The position numbers were made by a program, and so were the translations under genes. DNA of 64,000 bases from Streptomyces sp. NA02950. Lineage in GTDB: Bacteria; Actinomycetota; Actinomycetes; Streptomycetales; Streptomycetaceae. Positions 1-24,500 of the stretch are shown one piece after another (the stretch's first letter is position 1; each line of letters opens with the position of its first letter). The notes beneath the pieces were generated by a model. It worked only from the letters and a program-made list of their open reading frames with translations. It was not told the origin of the DNA and searched no databases. The stretch lies in the NCBI RefSeq assembly GCF_013364155.1, contig NZ_CP054916.1, positions 8,090,001 through 8,154,000 of the forward strand, in the 5' to 3' direction.

Positions 1-1
1 C

Positions 2-285
2 CGGCTGATCCTCGCCGAGGTCGGCGGAACCACCACCGCGCAGCGCCCCTCGCCGCTCGACGAGGAGTTGCAGCGGCTCGAGGCGGTCCTGATCACCCTG
101 TCCGAGCAGGAGCAGCAACTGGCCGGCGCGGAACCGCGCCTGCGCTCGCTCAGCAACCGGCTGCGGACCCTGCTGAGCGCAACGGGTTCCGGCCAGGACA
201 CCACCGACAACAGCCTCGAGGAAGACCTCGACTTCGTCTCCGACAGCGAGATGTTCGATCTGATCGACAAGGAGCTCGGATCCGC

Positions 286-289
<4 letters not shown>
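2..289 (+). CDS. Modular type I PKS, C-terminal docking tail only (5' end outside window)
   Basis: An open frame entering from the left edge and ending at TGA 287-289. The 95 visible residues have no catalytic domain. They begin just after an ACP (tail RLILAEVGG), continue into a helix-rich stretch with the LQRLEAVL segment, and finish with [14 protein letters not shown]. That ending is the classic C-terminal docking helix of actinomycete modular PKSs (compare [11 protein letters not shown] of PKS-A and [11 protein letters not shown] of PKS-B). Its TGA overlaps the ATG of PKS-A by four bases (ATGA), so the two are translationally coupled. It is inferred to be the subunit that hands the chain to PKS-A. 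Its modules lie left of the window, so the chain length cannot be read from here. Confidence is high for the family; module content is unknown. Confidence 0.93.
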
Positions 290-10893
<10,604 letters not shown>

Positions 10894-10907
10894 CGAGGGG
10901 CGCGGAA

Positions 10908-13900
10908 ATGGCAGAGAACACCGATCAGCAGGAGAAGGTCGCCCGCTATCTCAAGAAGATGGCCAGTGACCTCAACCAGGCTCGTGCGCAGCTCCGTGAG
11001 TACGAGTCCCGCGACGGGGAGCCCCTTGCGATCGTCGGCATGAGCTGCCGGTACCCGGGCGGGGTGACCTCGCCGGAGGAGCTGTGGGAGCTGGTGGCCA
11101 CCGGCAGCGACGCCATCGGCCCGTTCCCCACCGACCGCGGTTGGGACCTGGAGCGGCTCTACAACCCGGACCCGGACCAGCTGGGCACCGTGTACGCGAG
11201 GGAGGGCGGGTTCGTCGACGGCGCCGCCGAGTTCGACGCCGACTTCTTCGGGATCAGCCCGCGCGAGGCGACCGCCATGGACCCGCAGCAGCGCCTGCTG
11301 CTGGAGGCGTCGTGGGAGGCGCTGGAGGACGCGGGCATCGACCCGAACCATCTGCGCGGCAGCAACACCGGTGTGTTCTGCGGCGTCGGCCCGTCCGACT
11401 ACGCGTCCATGCCCGCCGGAGCCCTGCCCCAGATCGAGGGTTTCCGTCTGACCGGTTCCACCACCAGCGTGGTGTCCGGCCGTATCGCCTACAGCCTCGG
11501 TCTCGAGGGTCCGGCCGTGTCCGTGGACACCGCCTGTTCCGCCTCCGCCGTCGCCCTGCACCTCGCCGTCACCGCGCTGCGGGGCGGTGAATGCTCGCTG
11601 GCGCTCGCCGGTGGTGTCACCGTGCTGGCCGGACCGTTCCTGCACATGGAGTTCAGCCGTCAGCGCGGCCTGGCTCCCGACGGTCGGTGCAAGGCGTACT
11701 CGGCGTCGGCGGACGGGACCGGGTTCTCCGACGGGCTCGGCCTGGTGGTGCTGGAGCGGCTGTCCGACGCCAAGCGCAACGGCCGGCGCATCCTGGGTCT
11801 GATCCGGGGCAGCGCGGTGAACCAGGACGGTGCCAGCAACGGGCTGACGGCACCGAACGGTCCGTCGCAGGAGCGGGTGATCCGGCGGGCCCTCGAGAAC
11901 GCCGGGCTGGGTCCGTCCGATGTGGACGCCGTTGAGGGCCACGGCACGGGCACCGTTCTCGGTGACCCGATCGAGGCGCAGGCGCTGCTCGCGACGTACG
12001 GCAGGGAGCGCGACGGGGACCCGCTGTGGCTGGGGTCGATCAAGTCGAACATCGGCCACACCTCGACCGCGGCCGGTGTGGCCGGTGTGATCAAGATGGT
12101 CATGGCGATGCGCCACGGCGTGCTGCCACCGACCCTCCACGCCGAAGAGCCGTCGCCGCATGTGGACTGGGAGTCCGGTGAGGTGCGGCTGCTGACCGAG
12201 GCTCGGCGGTGGCAGGTTGAGGGCCGTCCTCGCCGTGCCGGTGTCTCCTCGTTCGGCGTGAGCGGCACCAACGCGCACATCATCGTGGAGGAGGCGCCCG
12301 CGGACGAGCCGTCCGAGGACGCTCCGGTCGAGGTGGTACGTCCCGCCGGATCCGTGCCGGTTGTTCTGTCCGCCCGCAACGACGCGGCGCTACGGGCCCA
12401 GGCGGAGCGGCTGCGGGAGCGTGTGGCCGCCGATCCGGACGTGTCCGTCGCGGACATCGGCCTCTCGGCGGCGACAACTCGGGCGCTGCTGGACCGGCGT
12501 GCCGTGGTGGTGGCCGCGGACCGGGACGAGTTGCTGGCGCGGCTGGCCGAGGTCACGGCCGGTGAGTCGGCTGTTGCGGGGAAGTCGGCGTTCTTGTTCA
12601 CGGGGCAGGGTTCGCAGCGTTCGGGGATGGGCCTGGAGCTGGCTGAGGCGTTCCCGGTGTTCGACCAGGCGCTGAGCGAGGTGTGTGCGGAGCTGGATCC
12701 GCGGCTGGGCCGTTCGGTGCGGGAGTTGCTGGGCGCCGAGGGTGATGTGCTGAACTCCACGGAGTTCACGCAGGTGGTGTTGTTCGCGGTCGAGGTGGCG
12801 CTGTTCCGGCTGGCGGATTCCCTCGGGATTCGTCCGGATTACCTGATCGGGCATTCGGTCGGGGAGATCGCTGCCGCGCATGTGTCGGGTGTGCTGTCGT
12901 TGGCGGATGCGGCGGAACTGGTGGTGGCGCGTGGTCGGTTGATGGGTGCGCTGCCCACTGGTGGCGCGATGGTCGCCGTTCAGGCCACCGAGGCAGAAAT
13001 CGCCGAGTCCCTGGCCGGGTTCGAGGGCCGGTTGGAGATCGCCGCGGTCAACGGCCCGCAGGCCATCGTGGTCTCAGGTGACGAGGACGCGGCGGAGGAG
13101 TGGCTGCCGCGGTGGGAAGGGCGCAAGACCACTCGTCTTCGGGTGTCGCATGCGTTCCACTCGCCGCGTATGGAGCCGATGCTCGCCGAGTTCCGTGCCG
13201 TCGCGGAGCGCCTGACATGCGCCGAACCCCGCATCCCCGTCGTCTCGAATGTGTCCGGTGAGCTGGTGTCCGGGTTCGACGCGGAGTACTGGGTGCGCCA
13301 TGTCCGTCAGGCCGTCCGTTTCGCCGATGGTGTGCGCACGCTGTGGGGTCTGGGTGTCCGGCGGTTCCTGGAGCTGGGGCCGGACGCGGTGCTGACCGCG
13401 ATGGCCCGGCAGTGTGTCGAGGACGACACCGAGGCCGCGTTCATCCCCACCCTGCGCGCCAGGCACACCGAGCGCGAGACCTTCACCGGATTCCTCGGCC
13501 GTGTCCACACCACCGGTGTCGAGGTGGACTGGCACGCCTTCTACGCGGGCACCGGCGCGCGCCGCGTCGACCTGCCCGCCTACGCCTTCCAGCGCGAGCG
13601 GTACTGGCTCACCCCGGGCACCGCTCCGGGGGACGTCTCCGCCACCGGGCTCATCGCCGTCGACCACCCCGTTCTGGCCGGTCGGGCGCTCATCGGTGAC
13701 CGTGACGAATGGCTCTTCACGGGCCGTATCTCCACCGAAAGCCAGCCGTGGACACGTGACCACGTCGTCATGGGCGCCATCGTCGTGCCCGGTGTGGCGC
13801 TGGTCGAAATGAGCCTGGCCGCAGGGCGCGAAGTTGGCTGCGATGTGCTCGACGAGCTGGTCATCGAGGCCCCGTTGGCCCTGGAGGAGACGGCGGCGCG

Positions 13901-16900
13901 CCAGATCCAGATCATCGTCGGTCACGCCGAGGAGGACGGTCGTCGCGAGTTCGTCATCTTCTCGCGTCCCGAGAGCGACGACGCGGACGAGCAGCGCGAG
14001 GCGACCTGCCACGGCCGCGGCTGGCTGGGGCCGGACCCCGAGGCCGTGCCCGCATGGGACATCGCATGGCCGCCCCAGGACGCCGAGCCCCTCTCCTCGG
14101 AGGCGCTCTACACCCGCATGGCCGACATCGGCTACGACTACGGCGCCTTGTTCCAGGGCGTGGTGGAGGCGTGGCAGGACGACGATGCCGTGTACGTCGA
14201 GCTGGCCCTGCCGGACGACACCGACGCGCAGGGCTTCGGCATCCACCCGGGACTCTTCGACTCCGCGGTGCAGAGCTCGCTCTTCGGCGAGAAGCCGGAC
14301 GACACCCTCGTCATGCCGTTCTCGTGGAACGGCGTCCAGCTCAGCCGGACCGGCGTGGCGCGCGCCCGTGCCCGGCTCACCCCCGCGGGCGAGGCCGCGT
14401 TCCGCATCGACATCGTCGACGAGTACGACGAGCCGGTGCTCAGCATGGACAAGCTGGTGTTCCGTCCGGTCGACCGGGCCCAGCTGAAGCGGGCCGCCGG
14501 GACACAGGGTTCGCTTTACCAGCTGGACTGGGCCCCGGTCACGGTCGCCACCGGCCGGTCCGCCCGGGTCGCGGTGCTCGGTGGGCTCCCCGCCGAGGGC
14601 GAGCCGTTCGAGGACCTGCCCACGCTGGAGCGGACCGTGGCGGGCGGCGACCCGGCCCCCGAGCTGGTGCTCGCGGTCGTCGACACCCCGGAGGCCACGG
14701 CGGCCGCGGTCGACGCGCTGGCCCTGGTTCAGCGGTGGCTCGCCAGTGAGTGCCTGGGCGAAGCGAAGCTGGTGGTGGTGACCCGGCGTGCGGTCGCCGT
14801 CGACGGCGAGGCCCCCGATGTCGCCCAGGCGGCGGTGTGGGGTCTGCTGCGCAGCGCCCAGTCCGAGCACCCGGGCCGGTTCCTGCTGGTCGACCTCGAC
14901 ACCGACACCGTGATCGACGGGTTGCGATGGGGCGGGTTGCCGGACCTGGACGAGCCGCAGTTGGCGGTGCGGGGCGGCCGGGTGCTGGCGCCTCGGCTGG
15001 CCCGTGCGTCCGCCGGTGAGTCGGTGACCGCGTTCGACCCCGAGGGCACCGTGGTGGTCACCGGTGGTACGGGCGGACTGGGCGCGGTGTTCGCCCGCCA
15101 CCTCGCCACCGAGCACGGGATGCGCCATGTGCTGCTGCTCAGCAGGCGTGGCCTGGAGGCCGACGGCGCCGCCGCGTTGGTGGCGGAGCTGGCGGGCCTG
15201 GGGTGCGAGGCGCGGGTCGCCGCGTGTGATGTGGCCGACCGGGAGCAGCTGGCCGCCGCGCTCGGCTCGGTGGAGCGTCCGGTGACCGGGGTGGTGCACG
15301 CGGCCGGTGTGCTCGATGACGGTGTGATCGAGTCTCTGTCGCCGGAGCAGATCGAGCGGGTGATGCGGCCGAAGGTCGAAGCCGCGTGGCATCTGCACGA
15401 GCTGACCGCCGACGCCGACGTGTCCGCCTTCGTGCTGTTCTCCTCGGTGGCCGCGCTCATCGGCAGCCCCGGTCAGGCGAACTACGCGGCGGCGAACGCG
15501 GCTCTGGACGCGCTGGCCGCGTGCCGCCGGGCCGTGGGGCTGCCCGCCACCTCCCTGGCGTGGGGTCCGTGGTCGGACAGCGCGGGCATGGCGGCGCGAC
15601 TGGGCCAGGCCGAACGGGCCCGTCTGGAGCGGATGGGAGCCAGGGCGCTGACGCCCGAGCAGGGTCTCGGTCTGTTCGACCAGGCGCTGACCTCGGACGC
15701 GGCGCTGCTGGCACCGGTCCAGCTGGACACGGCGGTGCTGCGCGCCCAGGCCAGGGCCGGGGCGATCCCGGCCGTGCTGCGCGGGCTCGCCCCCGCCGCT
15801 CGGCGCGCGGAGGCCGGTGGTTCCCTCGCCCGGCGCCTCGCGGGCGTACCGGAGGCGGACCGCGAGCGGGTCGCGCTCGACCTGGTGCTGGCCCAGGTGG
15901 CGGATGTGCTCGGCCATGCCTCGGCCACGTCCATCGATCCCGGCCGCGCGTTCAACGAGCTCGGCTTCGACTCCCTGAGCGCCGTCGAACTGCGCAACCG
16001 GCTCACCCAGTCCACCGGGGTGCGCCTGCCCGCCACCCTGGTGTTCGACCACCCGACCCCCGTGGCGGTGGCGCGTCTGCTGGTGTCCCAGATCACGGTG
16101 GACTCCGCGGGCGTTCGCACACGTGCGGCGCGGCCGCGGCGCGTCGACGCCGGAGAACCCCTGGCGATCGTCGGCATGAGCTGCCGCTTCCCCGGCGGGG
16201 TGTCCTCGCCGGAGGAGCTGTGGGAGCTGGTGGCATCCGGCCGCGACGGGATGGGGCCGTTCCCGGCCGACCGCGGCTGGGACCTGGAGCGGCTCTACGA
16301 CCCGGACCCCGACCAGGTCGGGGCGGTGTACACGCGAGCCGGTGGATTTGTCGACCGCATCGGCGAGTTCGACGCGGACTTCTTCGGGATCAGCCCGCGC
16401 GAGGCGCTGGCGACGGACCCGCAGCAGCGCCTGCTGCTGGAGTCGTCGTGGGAGGCGTTCGAGGACGCGGGCATCGACCCGACCTCGCTGCGGGGCAGCA
16501 ACACCGGTGTCTTCTGCGGCACCGTCGCCTCGGGGTACCACGCGACGATGGCTCCCGAACTGGAGGGCTACCACCTCACCGGTACCACGATGAGCGTGGT
16601 GTCCGGCAGGATCGCGTACACCCTGGGCCTGGAGGGCCCGGCGGTGTCCGTGGACACGGCCTGCTCCTCCTCCGCCGTCGCCCTGCACCTGGCGTCCCAG
16701 GCACTGCGCGCGGGCGAGTGCGAGATGGCTCTCGTCGGCGGCATCTCGCTCATGGCCACACCGGACCTGCTCATCGGCTTCAGCCGTCAGCGCGGCCTGG
16801 CTCCCGACGGTCGGTGCAAGGCGTACGCGGCGTCGGCGGACGGGACCGGGTTCTCCGACGGCGTGGGTGTTGTGGTGGTGGAGCGGCTGTCCGACGCCCA

Positions 16901-19900
16901 GCGCAACGGACGGCACATCCTCGGTCTGATCCGGGGCAGCGCGGTGAACCAGGACGGTGCGAGCAACGGTCTGACCGCGCCGAATGGTCCCTCCCAGGAG
17001 CGGGTGATCCGTCAGGCCCTGGCCAGCGCCGGGCTGAGCCCGGTCGAGGTCGACGCTGTCGAGGGTCACGGCACCGGGACGAAGCTGGGTGACCCGATCG
17101 AGGCGCAGGCGCTGCTGGCCACGTACGGCCAGGATCGCCAAGGGGATCCGCTGTGGTTGGGGTCGATCAAGTCGAACATCGGCCACACGTCCGCCGCGGC
17201 CGGGGTGGCGGGTGTGATCAAGATGGTGATGGCGATGCGGCACGGAGTGCTGCCGCCGACCCTCCACGTCGATGAGCCGTCCCCGCATGTGGACTGGGAG
17301 TCCGGTGAGGTGCGGCTGCTGACCGAGGCCCGGGAGTGGCAGGTCGACGGCCGGCCGCGCCGCGCGGGTATCTCGTCGTTCGGGGTCAGCGGCACCAACG
17401 CGCACATCATCGTGGAGGAGGCCCCGGCCGCGGAGCCGGTGGCGGACGAGCGGACCGCGCCCGCGGCTCCGATGCCGGTCGTGGTGTCCGCGCGCACCGA
17501 TGTGGCACTGCGGGCTCAGGCGCGGCGGTTGAGCGAGCGCGTGGCCGCCGATCCGGACGTGTCCGTCGAGGACATCGGCTTCTCCTCGGCCACCACCCGC
17601 GCGTCGCTGGAGCGGCGGGCGGCCGTGGTGGCCGCGGACCGCGGCGACCTGCTGGCGGGTCTGGAGGCACTGGCCTCGGCGAACCCAGCGGTGAACGTGG
17701 TGGACGGCCAGGTCGTCGCCTCGGACGCCAAGCCGGTGTTCGTGTTCCCCGGGCAGGGAGCGCAGTGGGAGGGCATGGCGGTCGAGCTGCTGGACACCTC
17801 GCCGGTGTTCGCCGCTGAGATCGCCGCATGCGGTGAGGCGTTGGCGGAGTTCGTGGACTGGCGCCTGGAGGACGTGCTGCGCGGTGCGCCGGGCGCGCCG
17901 TCGATGGAACGCGTCGATGTGGTCCAGCCGGCGCTGTTCGCGGTGATGGTGGGCCTGGCGGCGCTGTGGCGCTCCTACGGTGTCGAGCCGTCCGCCGTGG
18001 TGGGCCACTCGCAGGGCGAGATCGCCGCCGCCTATGTGGCCGGTGGGCTGTCGCTGCCCGACGCGATCCGGATCGTGGCGGTGCGCAGCCGGCTGGTGCG
18101 TGACCGCCTCGCGGGTCTCGGCGGCATGATGTCCGTCGCGCTTCCGGTGGAGCGGGTCGCAGAGCTGATCGCCCCGTACGAGGGCCGGGTGTCGGTGGCG
18201 GCGATGAACGGCCCGGCGGCCGTCGTTGTCGCCGGAGATCCCGAGGCCCTGGACGCCGTGATGGCGGTGTGCGAACGGGAGGAGATCCGGGCCCGCCGGG
18301 TCAATGTCGACTACGCGTCGCACACCGCGCACGTCGAGGCGCTGGAAGCGGAGCTTCTGGAGGCTCTGGCATCCGTGGTGCCGACGGCGGGCAGGGTGCC
18401 CGTGTACTCCACGGCGGTCGGCGCGTTCGTCGACACCGCGACGATGGACGCCGGGTACTGGTACACCAGCCTGCGCAGCCCGGTCGGGTTCGAGCCCGCC
18501 ATCAGCGCGCTCATCGACAACGGCACCGGCTGCTTCCTGGAGATGTCCCCGCACCCCGTGCTCACGATGGCGGTCGAGGAGACCGTCGAGGCGCGGGAAG
18601 CGGCGGGCCGGGTGGCCGTGGTCGGCTCGCTGCGCCGGGACGAGGGCGGCCTCGCCCGATTCTGGCTGTCGCTGGGTCAGGCACACATCGCCGGTGTCGG
18701 TGTGGACTGGGACGCGGTGTACGCCGGAACGGGCGCACGGCGCGTGCGTCTGCCCACCTACGCGTTCCAGCGCGAGAACTTCTGGCTGATGCCGTCGGCG
18801 CAGGCCGGTGATGTCGCGGCGGCCGGTCTCGACCAGGTCGAACACCCCGTCCTGGCGGCGGCCGTGCAGGTCGGCGACCGCGACGAGTGGGTGTTCACCG
18901 GGCGCTTCTCCGCCGAATCGCAGCCGTGGGTGCGCGATCACGTCGTCCTGGGTGTGGTGATCGTGCCCGGTACGGCGTGGGTGGACCTGGCGCTGGCCGC
19001 CGGCCGCCGCGTGGGTGCGCCGGTGGTCGACGAGCTGGTGATGGAGTCGCCGCTGCTGCTGGAGGAAGGCGCGACCGCGCAGCTGCGGGTCACCGTCGGT
19101 ACGGCCGGTGAGGACGGCCGCCGTGAGGTGATGATCTTCGCTCGGTCCGGAGCCGGGGACGATGCCGAGATGACCTGCCATGCCCGTGGCTGGCTGGCCG
19201 CGGAGGACGCGGCGGCGGTGTCGTCGTGGCTTCCGGCACAGTGGCCGCCCGCGGACGGTGTGGAGATGTCGGGCGAGGCGCTGTACGCCGGGATGGCCGA
19301 GCTCGGATTCGACTACGGGCCGGTGTTCCAGGGCGTGCGCACGGCATGGCGCGTCGACGACGTGGTGTTCGCCGAGGTGGCGCTGCCGGGTGACACCGGC
19401 GGTGAGGGTTTCGGTCTTCATCCGGCGCTGTTCGACGCGTCGCTGCACGGTGCGTTCGCCGAGAAGGGTTCGGACGGCGGGGCGACGATCCTGCCGTTCT
19501 CGTGGTCGAAGGTGTCCGGCGGACGTTCGGACCTCTCCCGGGTCCGGGTACGGATCTCGCCCGCGGGCGACACGGCCCTGCGCGTGGACGTGGTGTCCGA
19601 GCACGGTGAGCCGGTGCTGACGCTGGAGCGGCTGGATATGCGTGCGGTCGAACCGGCTCAGCTGGAGCGGCTGCGCCGCGGTGGCGGACGGTCGGTGTAC
19701 CAGCTCGACTGGACTCCGGTCACCCTCGGTACGAGCCGGCCCGCGCGGGTCGCGGTGCTGGACAAACTGGCCGCGCTGGAGCAGGCGGTGGCCGACGGTG
19801 GCCCCGTGCCGGAGCTGGTGCTGACCACGGTCGACACCCCGGACGGGGACGTGGCCGGGGCGGCCCGGGAAGCCACCGCCCAGGCGCTGACCCTGGTGCA

Positions 19901-21518
19901 GCGGTGGCTCGCCAGTGAGTGGCTGGGCGAGGCCCGGCTCGTTGTCACGACCCGTGGTGCCGTCGCCGTCGGCGGCGAGACCCCCGACATGGCCCAGGCC
20001 GCGGTCTGGGGTCTGCTGCGCAGCGCCCAGTCCGAGCACCCGGACCGGTTCCTCCTGGTCGACCTCGACGGTGACGAGCCCGACTGGGGCGCGGTGCTCG
20101 ACGCGGACGAACCGCAGCTCGCGTTCCGCGACGGCCGGGTGCTGGCGCCCAGGCTGTCGCGCGCCTCCGCCGGTGAGTCGGTGACCGCGTTCGACCCCGA
20201 GGGCACCGTGGTGATCACCGGTGGTACGGGTGGTCTGGGTGCGCTGTTCGCCCGCCACCTCGCCACCACCCGTGGCGTCCGCCATCTGCTGCTGCTCAGC
20301 CGCCGGGGCCTGGAGGCCGACGGCGCCACCGCGTTGGTGGCGGAGCTGGAGACCCTGGGGTGCCGCGCACACGTCGCCGCGTGCGATGTGTCCGACCGGG
20401 AGCAGCTGGCCGCCGTGCTCGGCTCCCTGGAGCACCCGCTGACCGCGGTGGTGCACACGGCGGGTGTGCTCGACGACGGTGTGGTCGAGGCGCTGACGCC
20501 CGAACAGCTCGAGCGGGTCATGCGGCCGAAGGTGGACGCGGCATGGCATCTGCACCAGCTGACCGCCGACGCCGACCTGTCGGCGTTCGTCCTGTTCTCC
20601 TCGGTGTCCGCGCTCATCGGCAGCCCGGGGCAGGGCAACTACGCGGCGGCCAACGCGACCCTGGACGCGCTGGCCGCGTCCCGCCGGGCCGCGGGGCTGC
20701 CCGCCACCTCGCTGGCGTGGGGTCTGTGGTCGGACGCGGGCATGGCGGCCCGGCTGGGCGAGGCCGAGTTCGCCCGTCTGGAGCGCATGGGCATCAGCGC
20801 GCTCACAGCCGAGACCGGCCCCGCGCTGTTCGACCAGTCGCTGGACGTGGACGCCGCCGTGGTGGCTCCGGTCCTGCTGGAGACCGCCGCGCTGCGCGCC
20901 CAGGCTCGGGCCGGGATGCTGCCGCCGCTGCTGCGGGGGCTGGTCCGGATCCCCGCCCGGGCGGTCGACGCGAGTGCGGGTGCGCTGGTGCAGCGGCTGG
21001 CCGGGGTACCGGAGGCGGACCGGGCGAGGACCGTGCTCGAGCTGGTGCAGGCCCAGGTGGCGTCCGTACTCGGCCACGCCTCGGCCGCGTCCATCGAACC
21101 CGAGCGGGCGTTCAAGGAGATCGGCTTCGACTCGCTGAGCGCGGTGGAGCTGCGTAACCGGCTCACCCAGGCCACCGGTGTGCGGCTGCCCGCCACGCTC
21201 GTGTTCGACCACCCCACCCCGGCCGCGGTCGCTGACCTGGTGCTGTCGGAGGTCGGCGGCGGGGAGCGGGCCGAGCCCCTCATCGACCAGGAGATGAGGA
21301 AGCTCGAGGACATGCTCGCCGCGAGCTCCGCGGACGAGCAGCAACGCATGGCCAAGCGCCTGCGCACCTTGCTGTCCGGCATCAGTGCCGCTGCCAACGC
21401 CGGTACGGGCGATGGCGATCAGGGCGACAAGAAGCAGCACGCCAGGGAGCGGATCGAGGCGGCCACCACGGCTGAGGAGATCTTCCAGATGATCGATGTG
21501 GAGTTGGGCGACGCGTGA
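10908..21518 (+). CDS. Modular type I PKS-B, two modules KS-AT-DH-KR-ACP (malonyl, then methylmalonyl)
   Basis: A 3536-residue bimodular PKS. The N-terminal docking coil ([17 protein letters not shown]) closely resembles that of PKS-C. B1: KS Cys210; AT Ser650 in GHSVGE with HAFH at 748 (malonyl); DH His952 and Asp1118; KR LDD and Tyr1526; ACP Ser1689. B2: KS Cys1919; AT Ser2368 in GHSQGE with YASH at 2469 (methylmalonyl); DH His2678 and Asp2843; KR LDD and Tyr3245; ACP Ser3409. The tail ends [11 protein letters not shown]. Predicted work: one plain and one alpha-methyl-branched double bond. The start chosen is ATG 10908, seven bases after GAGGGG (10895-10900). A GTG overlapping the PKS-A stop (10890) is in frame and would add six residues. 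The frame is open far upstream inside PKS-A, but that part is not the gene. Confidence 0.96.
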   Translation: MAENTDQQEKVARYLKKMASDLNQARAQLREYESRDGEPLAIVGMSCRYPGGVTSPEELWELVATGSDAIGPFPTDRGWDLERLYNPDPDQLGTVYAREGGFVDGAAEFDADFFGISPREATAMDPQQRLLLEASWEALEDAGIDPNHLRGSNTGVFCGVGPSDYASMPAGALPQIEGFRLTGSTTSVVSGRIAYSLGLEGPAVSVDTACSASAVALHLAVTALRGGECSLALAGGVTVLAGPFLHMEFSRQRGLAPDGRCKAYSASADGTGFSDGLGLVVLERLSDAKRNGRRILGLIRGSAVNQDGASNGLTAPNGPSQERVIRRALENAGLGPSDVDAVEGHGTGTVLGDPIEAQALLATYGRERDGDPLWLGSIKSNIGHTSTAAGVAGVIKMVMAMRHGVLPPTLHAEEPSPHVDWESGEVRLLTEARRWQVEGRPRRAGVSSFGVSGTNAHIIVEEAPADEPSEDAPVEVVRPAGSVPVVLSARNDAALRAQAERLRERVAADPDVSVADIGLSAATTRALLDRRAVVVAADRDELLARLAEVTAGESAVAGKSAFLFTGQGSQRSGMGLELAEAFPVFDQALSEVCAELDPRLGRSVRELLGAEGDVLNSTEFTQVVLFAVEVALFRLADSLGIRPDYLIGHSVGEIAAAHVSGVLSLADAAELVVARGRLMGALPTGGAMVAVQATEAEIAESLAGFEGRLEIAAVNGPQAIVVSGDEDAAEEWLPRWEGRKTTRLRVSHAFHSPRMEPMLAEFRAVAERLTCAEPRIPVVSNVSGELVSGFDAEYWVRHVRQAVRFADGVRTLWGLGVRRFLELGPDAVLTAMARQCVEDDTEAAFIPTLRARHTERETFTGFLGRVHTTGVEVDWHAFYAGTGARRVDLPAYAFQRERYWLTPGTAPGDVSATGLIAVDHPVLAGRALIGDRDEWLFTGRISTESQPWTRDHVVMGAIVVPGVALVEMSLAAGREVGCDVLDELVIEAPLALEETAARQIQIIVGHAEEDGRREFVIFSRPESDDADEQREATCHGRGWLGPDPEAVPAWDIAWPPQDAEPLSSEALYTRMADIGYDYGALFQGVVEAWQDDDAVYVELALPDDTDAQGFGIHPGLFDSAVQSSLFGEKPDDTLVMPFSWNGVQLSRTGVARARARLTPAGEAAFRIDIVDEYDEPVLSMDKLVFRPVDRAQLKRAAGTQGSLYQLDWAPVTVATGRSARVAVLGGLPAEGEPFEDLPTLERTVAGGDPAPELVLAVVDTPEATAAAVDALALVQRWLASECLGEAKLVVVTRRAVAVDGEAPDVAQAAVWGLLRSAQSEHPGRFLLVDLDTDTVIDGLRWGGLPDLDEPQLAVRGGRVLAPRLARASAGESVTAFDPEGTVVVTGGTGGLGAVFARHLATEHGMRHVLLLSRRGLEADGAAALVAELAGLGCEARVAACDVADREQLAAALGSVERPVTGVVHAAGVLDDGVIESLSPEQIERVMRPKVEAAWHLHELTADADVSAFVLFSSVAALIGSPGQANYAAANAALDALAACRRAVGLPATSLAWGPWSDSAGMAARLGQAERARLERMGARALTPEQGLGLFDQALTSDAALLAPVQLDTAVLRAQARAGAIPAVLRGLAPAARRAEAGGSLARRLAGVPEADRERVALDLVLAQVADVLGHASATSIDPGRAFNELGFDSLSAVELRNRLTQSTGVRLPATLVFDHPTPVAVARLLVSQITVDSAGVRTRAARPRRVDAGEPLAIVGMSCRFPGGVSSPEELWELVASGRDGMGPFPADRGWDLERLYDPDPDQVGAVYTRAGGFVDRIGEFDADFFGISPREALATDPQQRLLLESSWEAFEDAGIDPTSLRGSNTGVFCGTVASGYHATMAPELEGYHLTGTTMSVVSGRIAYTLGLEGPAVSVDTACSSSAVALHLASQALRAGECEMALVGGISLMATPDLLIGFSRQRGLAPDGRCKAYAASADGTGFSDGVGVVVVERLSDAQRNGRHILGLIRGSAVNQDGASNGLTAPNGPSQERVIRQALASAGLSPVEVDAVEGHGTGTKLGDPIEAQALLATYGQDRQGDPLWLGSIKSNIGHTSAAAGVAGVIKMVMAMRHGVLPPTLHVDEPSPHVDWESGEVRLLTEAREWQVDGRPRRAGISSFGVSGTNAHIIVEEAPAAEPVADERTAPAAPMPVVVSARTDVALRAQARRLSERVAADPDVSVEDIGFSSATTRASLERRAAVVAADRGDLLAGLEALASANPAVNVVDGQVVASDAKPVFVFPGQGAQWEGMAVELLDTSPVFAAEIAACGEALAEFVDWRLEDVLRGAPGAPSMERVDVVQPALFAVMVGLAALWRSYGVEPSAVVGHSQGEIAAAYVAGGLSLPDAIRIVAVRSRLVRDRLAGLGGMMSVALPVERVAELIAPYEGRVSVAAMNGPAAVVVAGDPEALDAVMAVCEREEIRARRVNVDYASHTAHVEALEAELLEALASVVPTAGRVPVYSTAVGAFVDTATMDAGYWYTSLRSPVGFEPAISALIDNGTGCFLEMSPHPVLTMAVEETVEAREAAGRVAVVGSLRRDEGGLARFWLSLGQAHIAGVGVDWDAVYAGTGARRVRLPTYAFQRENFWLMPSAQAGDVAAAGLDQVEHPVLAAAVQVGDRDEWVFTGRFSAESQPWVRDHVVLGVVIVPGTAWVDLALAAGRRVGAPVVDELVMESPLLLEEGATAQLRVTVGTAGEDGRREVMIFARSGAGDDAEMTCHARGWLAAEDAAAVSSWLPAQWPPADGVEMSGEALYAGMAELGFDYGPVFQGVRTAWRVDDVVFAEVALPGDTGGEGFGLHPALFDASLHGAFAEKGSDGGATILPFSWSKVSGGRSDLSRVRVRISPAGDTALRVDVVSEHGEPVLTLERLDMRAVEPAQLERLRRGGGRSVYQLDWTPVTLGTSRPARVAVLDKLAALEQAVADGGPVPELVLTTVDTPDGDVAGAAREATAQALTLVQRWLASEWLGEARLVVTTRGAVAVGGETPDMAQAAVWGLLRSAQSEHPDRFLLVDLDGDEPDWGAVLDADEPQLAFRDGRVLAPRLSRASAGESVTAFDPEGTVVITGGTGGLGALFARHLATTRGVRHLLLLSRRGLEADGATALVAELETLGCRAHVAACDVSDREQLAAVLGSLEHPLTAVVHTAGVLDDGVVEALTPEQLERVMRPKVDAAWHLHQLTADADLSAFVLFSSVSALIGSPGQGNYAAANATLDALAASRRAAGLPATSLAWGLWSDAGMAARLGEAEFARLERMGISALTAETGPALFDQSLDVDAAVVAPVLLETAALRAQARAGMLPPLLRGLVRIPARAVDASAGALVQRLAGVPEADRARTVLELVQAQVASVLGHASAASIEPERAFKEIGFDSLSAVELRNRLTQATGVRLPATLVFDHPTPAAVADLVLSEVGGGERAEPLIDQEMRKLEDMLAASSADEQQRMAKRLRTLLSGISAAANAGTGDGDQGDKKQHARERIEAATTAEEIFQMIDVELGDA

Positions 21519-21532
21519 CGGGGGACACAGGA

Positions 21533-24500
21533 ATGACGGAGAACATCGATCAGCAGGAAAAGCTCGTCCGCTACCTCAAGAAAGTCGCGGTCGAACTCAA
21601 CGAGACCCGGGCACAGCTCGAAGAGGTCGAGTCCCGGGCCACCGAACCGCTGGCGATCATCGGCATGAGCTGCCGCTACCCCGGCGGGGTGTCCTCGCCG
21701 GACGAGCTGTGGGAGCTGGTCGCATCGGGGCGTGACGCCATCACCGGACTGCCCACCGACCGCGGTTGGGACCTGGAGCGGCTCTACGACCCCGACCCCG
21801 ACCAGACCGGGAAGGTCTACGCCCGGGGCGGCGGCTTCGTCGAGCGCATCGGCAAGTTCGACGCGGAGTTCTTCGGTATCAGCCCGCGCGAGGCGATGGC
21901 CATGGACCCGCAGCAGCGCCTGCTGCTGGAGGCGTCGTGGGAGGCGTTCGAGGACGCCCGCATCGACGCCACCTCGCTGCGCGGCAGCGACACCGGTGTC
22001 TACTGCGGCCTCAGCGTCACCGACTACGGCATGGGACCGGAGAAGAGCGTCGCCCAGGTGGAGGGCTTCCAGCTCACCGGTGGCGCGGCCAGCGTCTCGT
22101 CCGGCCGGATCTCCTACCTGTTCGGCCTGGAGGGTCCGGCGGTGTCGGTGGACACGGCCTGCTCCTCCTCCGCCGTGGCACTGCACATGGCAACACAGGC
22201 CCTGCGGGCAGGTGAGTGCTCGTTGGCCCTCGCCGGTGGTGTGACCCTCATGCCCACGCCGTTCATGCTGCGGGAGTTCAGCCGTCAGCGCGGTCTGTCG
22301 ACGGACGGACGGTGCCGCGCGTACGCGGCGTCGGCGGACGGGACCGGGTTCTCCGACGGTCTGGGCCTGGTGGTGCTGGAGCGGCTGTCCGACGCCCGGC
22401 GCAACGGGCGGCGGATCCTCGGGCTCATCCGCGGCACCGCGCTCAACCAGGACGGCGCCAGCAACGGGTTGACGGCGCCGAACGGACCGTCGCAGGAGCG
22501 CGTCATCCGTCAGGCGCTGGCCGGAGCCGGGCTGCGGCCGTCCGATGTGGACGCGGTCGACGGCCATGGGACGGGGACGAAGCTGGGTGATCCGATCGAG
22601 GCGCAGGCGCTGCTGGCGACGTACGGCCGGGATCGGGACGGGGATCCGCTGTGGCTGGGGTCGATCAAGTCGAACATCGGTCATACGTCGGCCGCGGCTT
22701 GTGTGGCGGGTGTGATCAAGATGGTGATGGCGATGCGGCACGGGGTACTGCCGCCGACCCTGCACGTGGATGAGCCGTCGCCGCATGTGGACTGGGAGTC
22801 CGGTGAGGTGCGGCTGCTGACCGAGGCTCAGAAGTGGCCGGGCAACGGGCGTCCGCGTCGTGCGGGTGTGTCGTCGTTCGGTGTGAGTGGTACCAACGCG
22901 CACATCATCGTGGAGGAGGCTCCGGTCGAGGAGCCGGTGGCGGACGAGCGGACCGTGCCCGCGGTTCCGATGCCGGTCGTGGTGTCCGGGCGGACGGATG
23001 AGGCGTTGCGGGCGCAGGTGGAACGGTTGCGTTCGTATCTGGTGTCGCGGTCTGAGGTGTCTTTTGTGGACACGGCGTACTCGCTGGTGACCACGCGGGC
23101 GCTGCTGGACCGCCGGGCGGTGGTGGTGGCCGGTGATCGGGATGAGCTGCTGGCACGGCTGGCCGAGGTCTCGATGGAGTCCGGTGTCACGGGTACGTCG
23201 GCGTTCTTGTTCACGGGGCAGGGTTCGCAGCGTTCGGGGATGGGCCTGGAGCTGGCTGAGGCGTTCCCGGTGTTCGACCAGGCGCTGAGCGAGGTGTGCG
23301 CCGAACTCGATCCGCGGCTGGGCCGTTCGGTGCGGGAGTTGCTGGGCGCGGATGCCGGGGTGCTGAACTCCACGGAGTTCACGCAGGTGGTGTTGTTCGC
23401 GGTCGAGGTGGCGCTGTTCCGGCTGGCGGATTCCCTCGGGGTTCGTCCGGATTACCTGATCGGGCATTCGGTCGGGGAGATCGCTGCCGCGCATGTGTCG
23501 GGTGTGCTGTCGTTGGCGGATGCGGCGGAACTGGTGGTGGCGCGTGGCCGGTTGATGGGTGCGCTGCCCACTGGTGGCGCGATGGTCGCCGTTCAGGCCA
23601 CCGAGGCAGAAATCGCCGAGTCGCTGGCCGGGTTCGAGGGCCGGTTGGAGATCGCCGCGGTCAACGGCCCGCAGGCCATCGTGGTCTCAGGTGATGAGGA
23701 CGCGGCGGAGGAGTGGCTGCCGCGGTGGGAGGGGCGCAAGACGACTCGTCTTCGGGTGTCGCATGCGTTCCATTCGCCGCGTATGGAGCCGATGCTCGCC
23801 GAGTTCCGTGCCGTCGCGGAGCGCCTGACATACGCCGAACCCCGTATCCCCGTCGTCTCGAATGTGTCCGGTGAGCTGGTGTCCGGGTTCGACGCGGAGT
23901 ACTGGGTGCGCCATGTCCGTCAGGCCGTCCGCTTCGCCGACGGTGTGCGCACGCTGTGGGACCTCGGTGTCCGGCGGTTCCTGGAGCTGGGGCCGGACGC
24001 GGTGCTGACCGCGATGGCCCGGCAGTGTGTCGAGGACGACACCGAGGCCGCGTTCATCCCCGCCCTGCGCGCCCAGCACACCGAGCGCGAGACCTTCGCC
24101 GGATTCCTCGGCCGCGCCCACACCGCGGGTGTGGAGGTGGACTGGCACGCCTTCTACGCGGGCACCGGCGCGCGCCGCGTCGACCTGCCCACCTACGCCT
24201 TCCAGCGCGAGAACCACTGGTTGATGCCGTCGGCACAGGCCGGTGATGTCGCGGCGGCGGGTCTCGACCGGGTGGAGCACCCCGTCCTCGCCGCGGCCGT
24301 TCAGATGGGCGACCGCGACGAGTGGGTGTTCACCGGGCGTCTCTCCGCCGAGTCGCAGCCGTGGGTGCGGGACCATGTCGTGCTGGGCGTGGTGATCGTG
24401 CCCGGTACGGCGTGGGTGGAGCAGGCGTCGATCGCCGGTCGCCGTGTGGGCACGCCGGTGGTGGACGAACTCGTGATGGAGTCACCCCTCCTGCTGGAGG

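Noticed and set aside
13074..21440. Very long open frame on the - strand opposite PKS-B (about 2788 codons), with similar ones opposite PKS-A (4933-9960), PKS-D (31392-37022) and PKS-L (42427-48765)
   Set aside because: These are mirror frames of GC-rich coding DNA. Their translations are low-complexity Arg/Gly/His-rich strings with no domains, while the + strand encodes full PKS modules.
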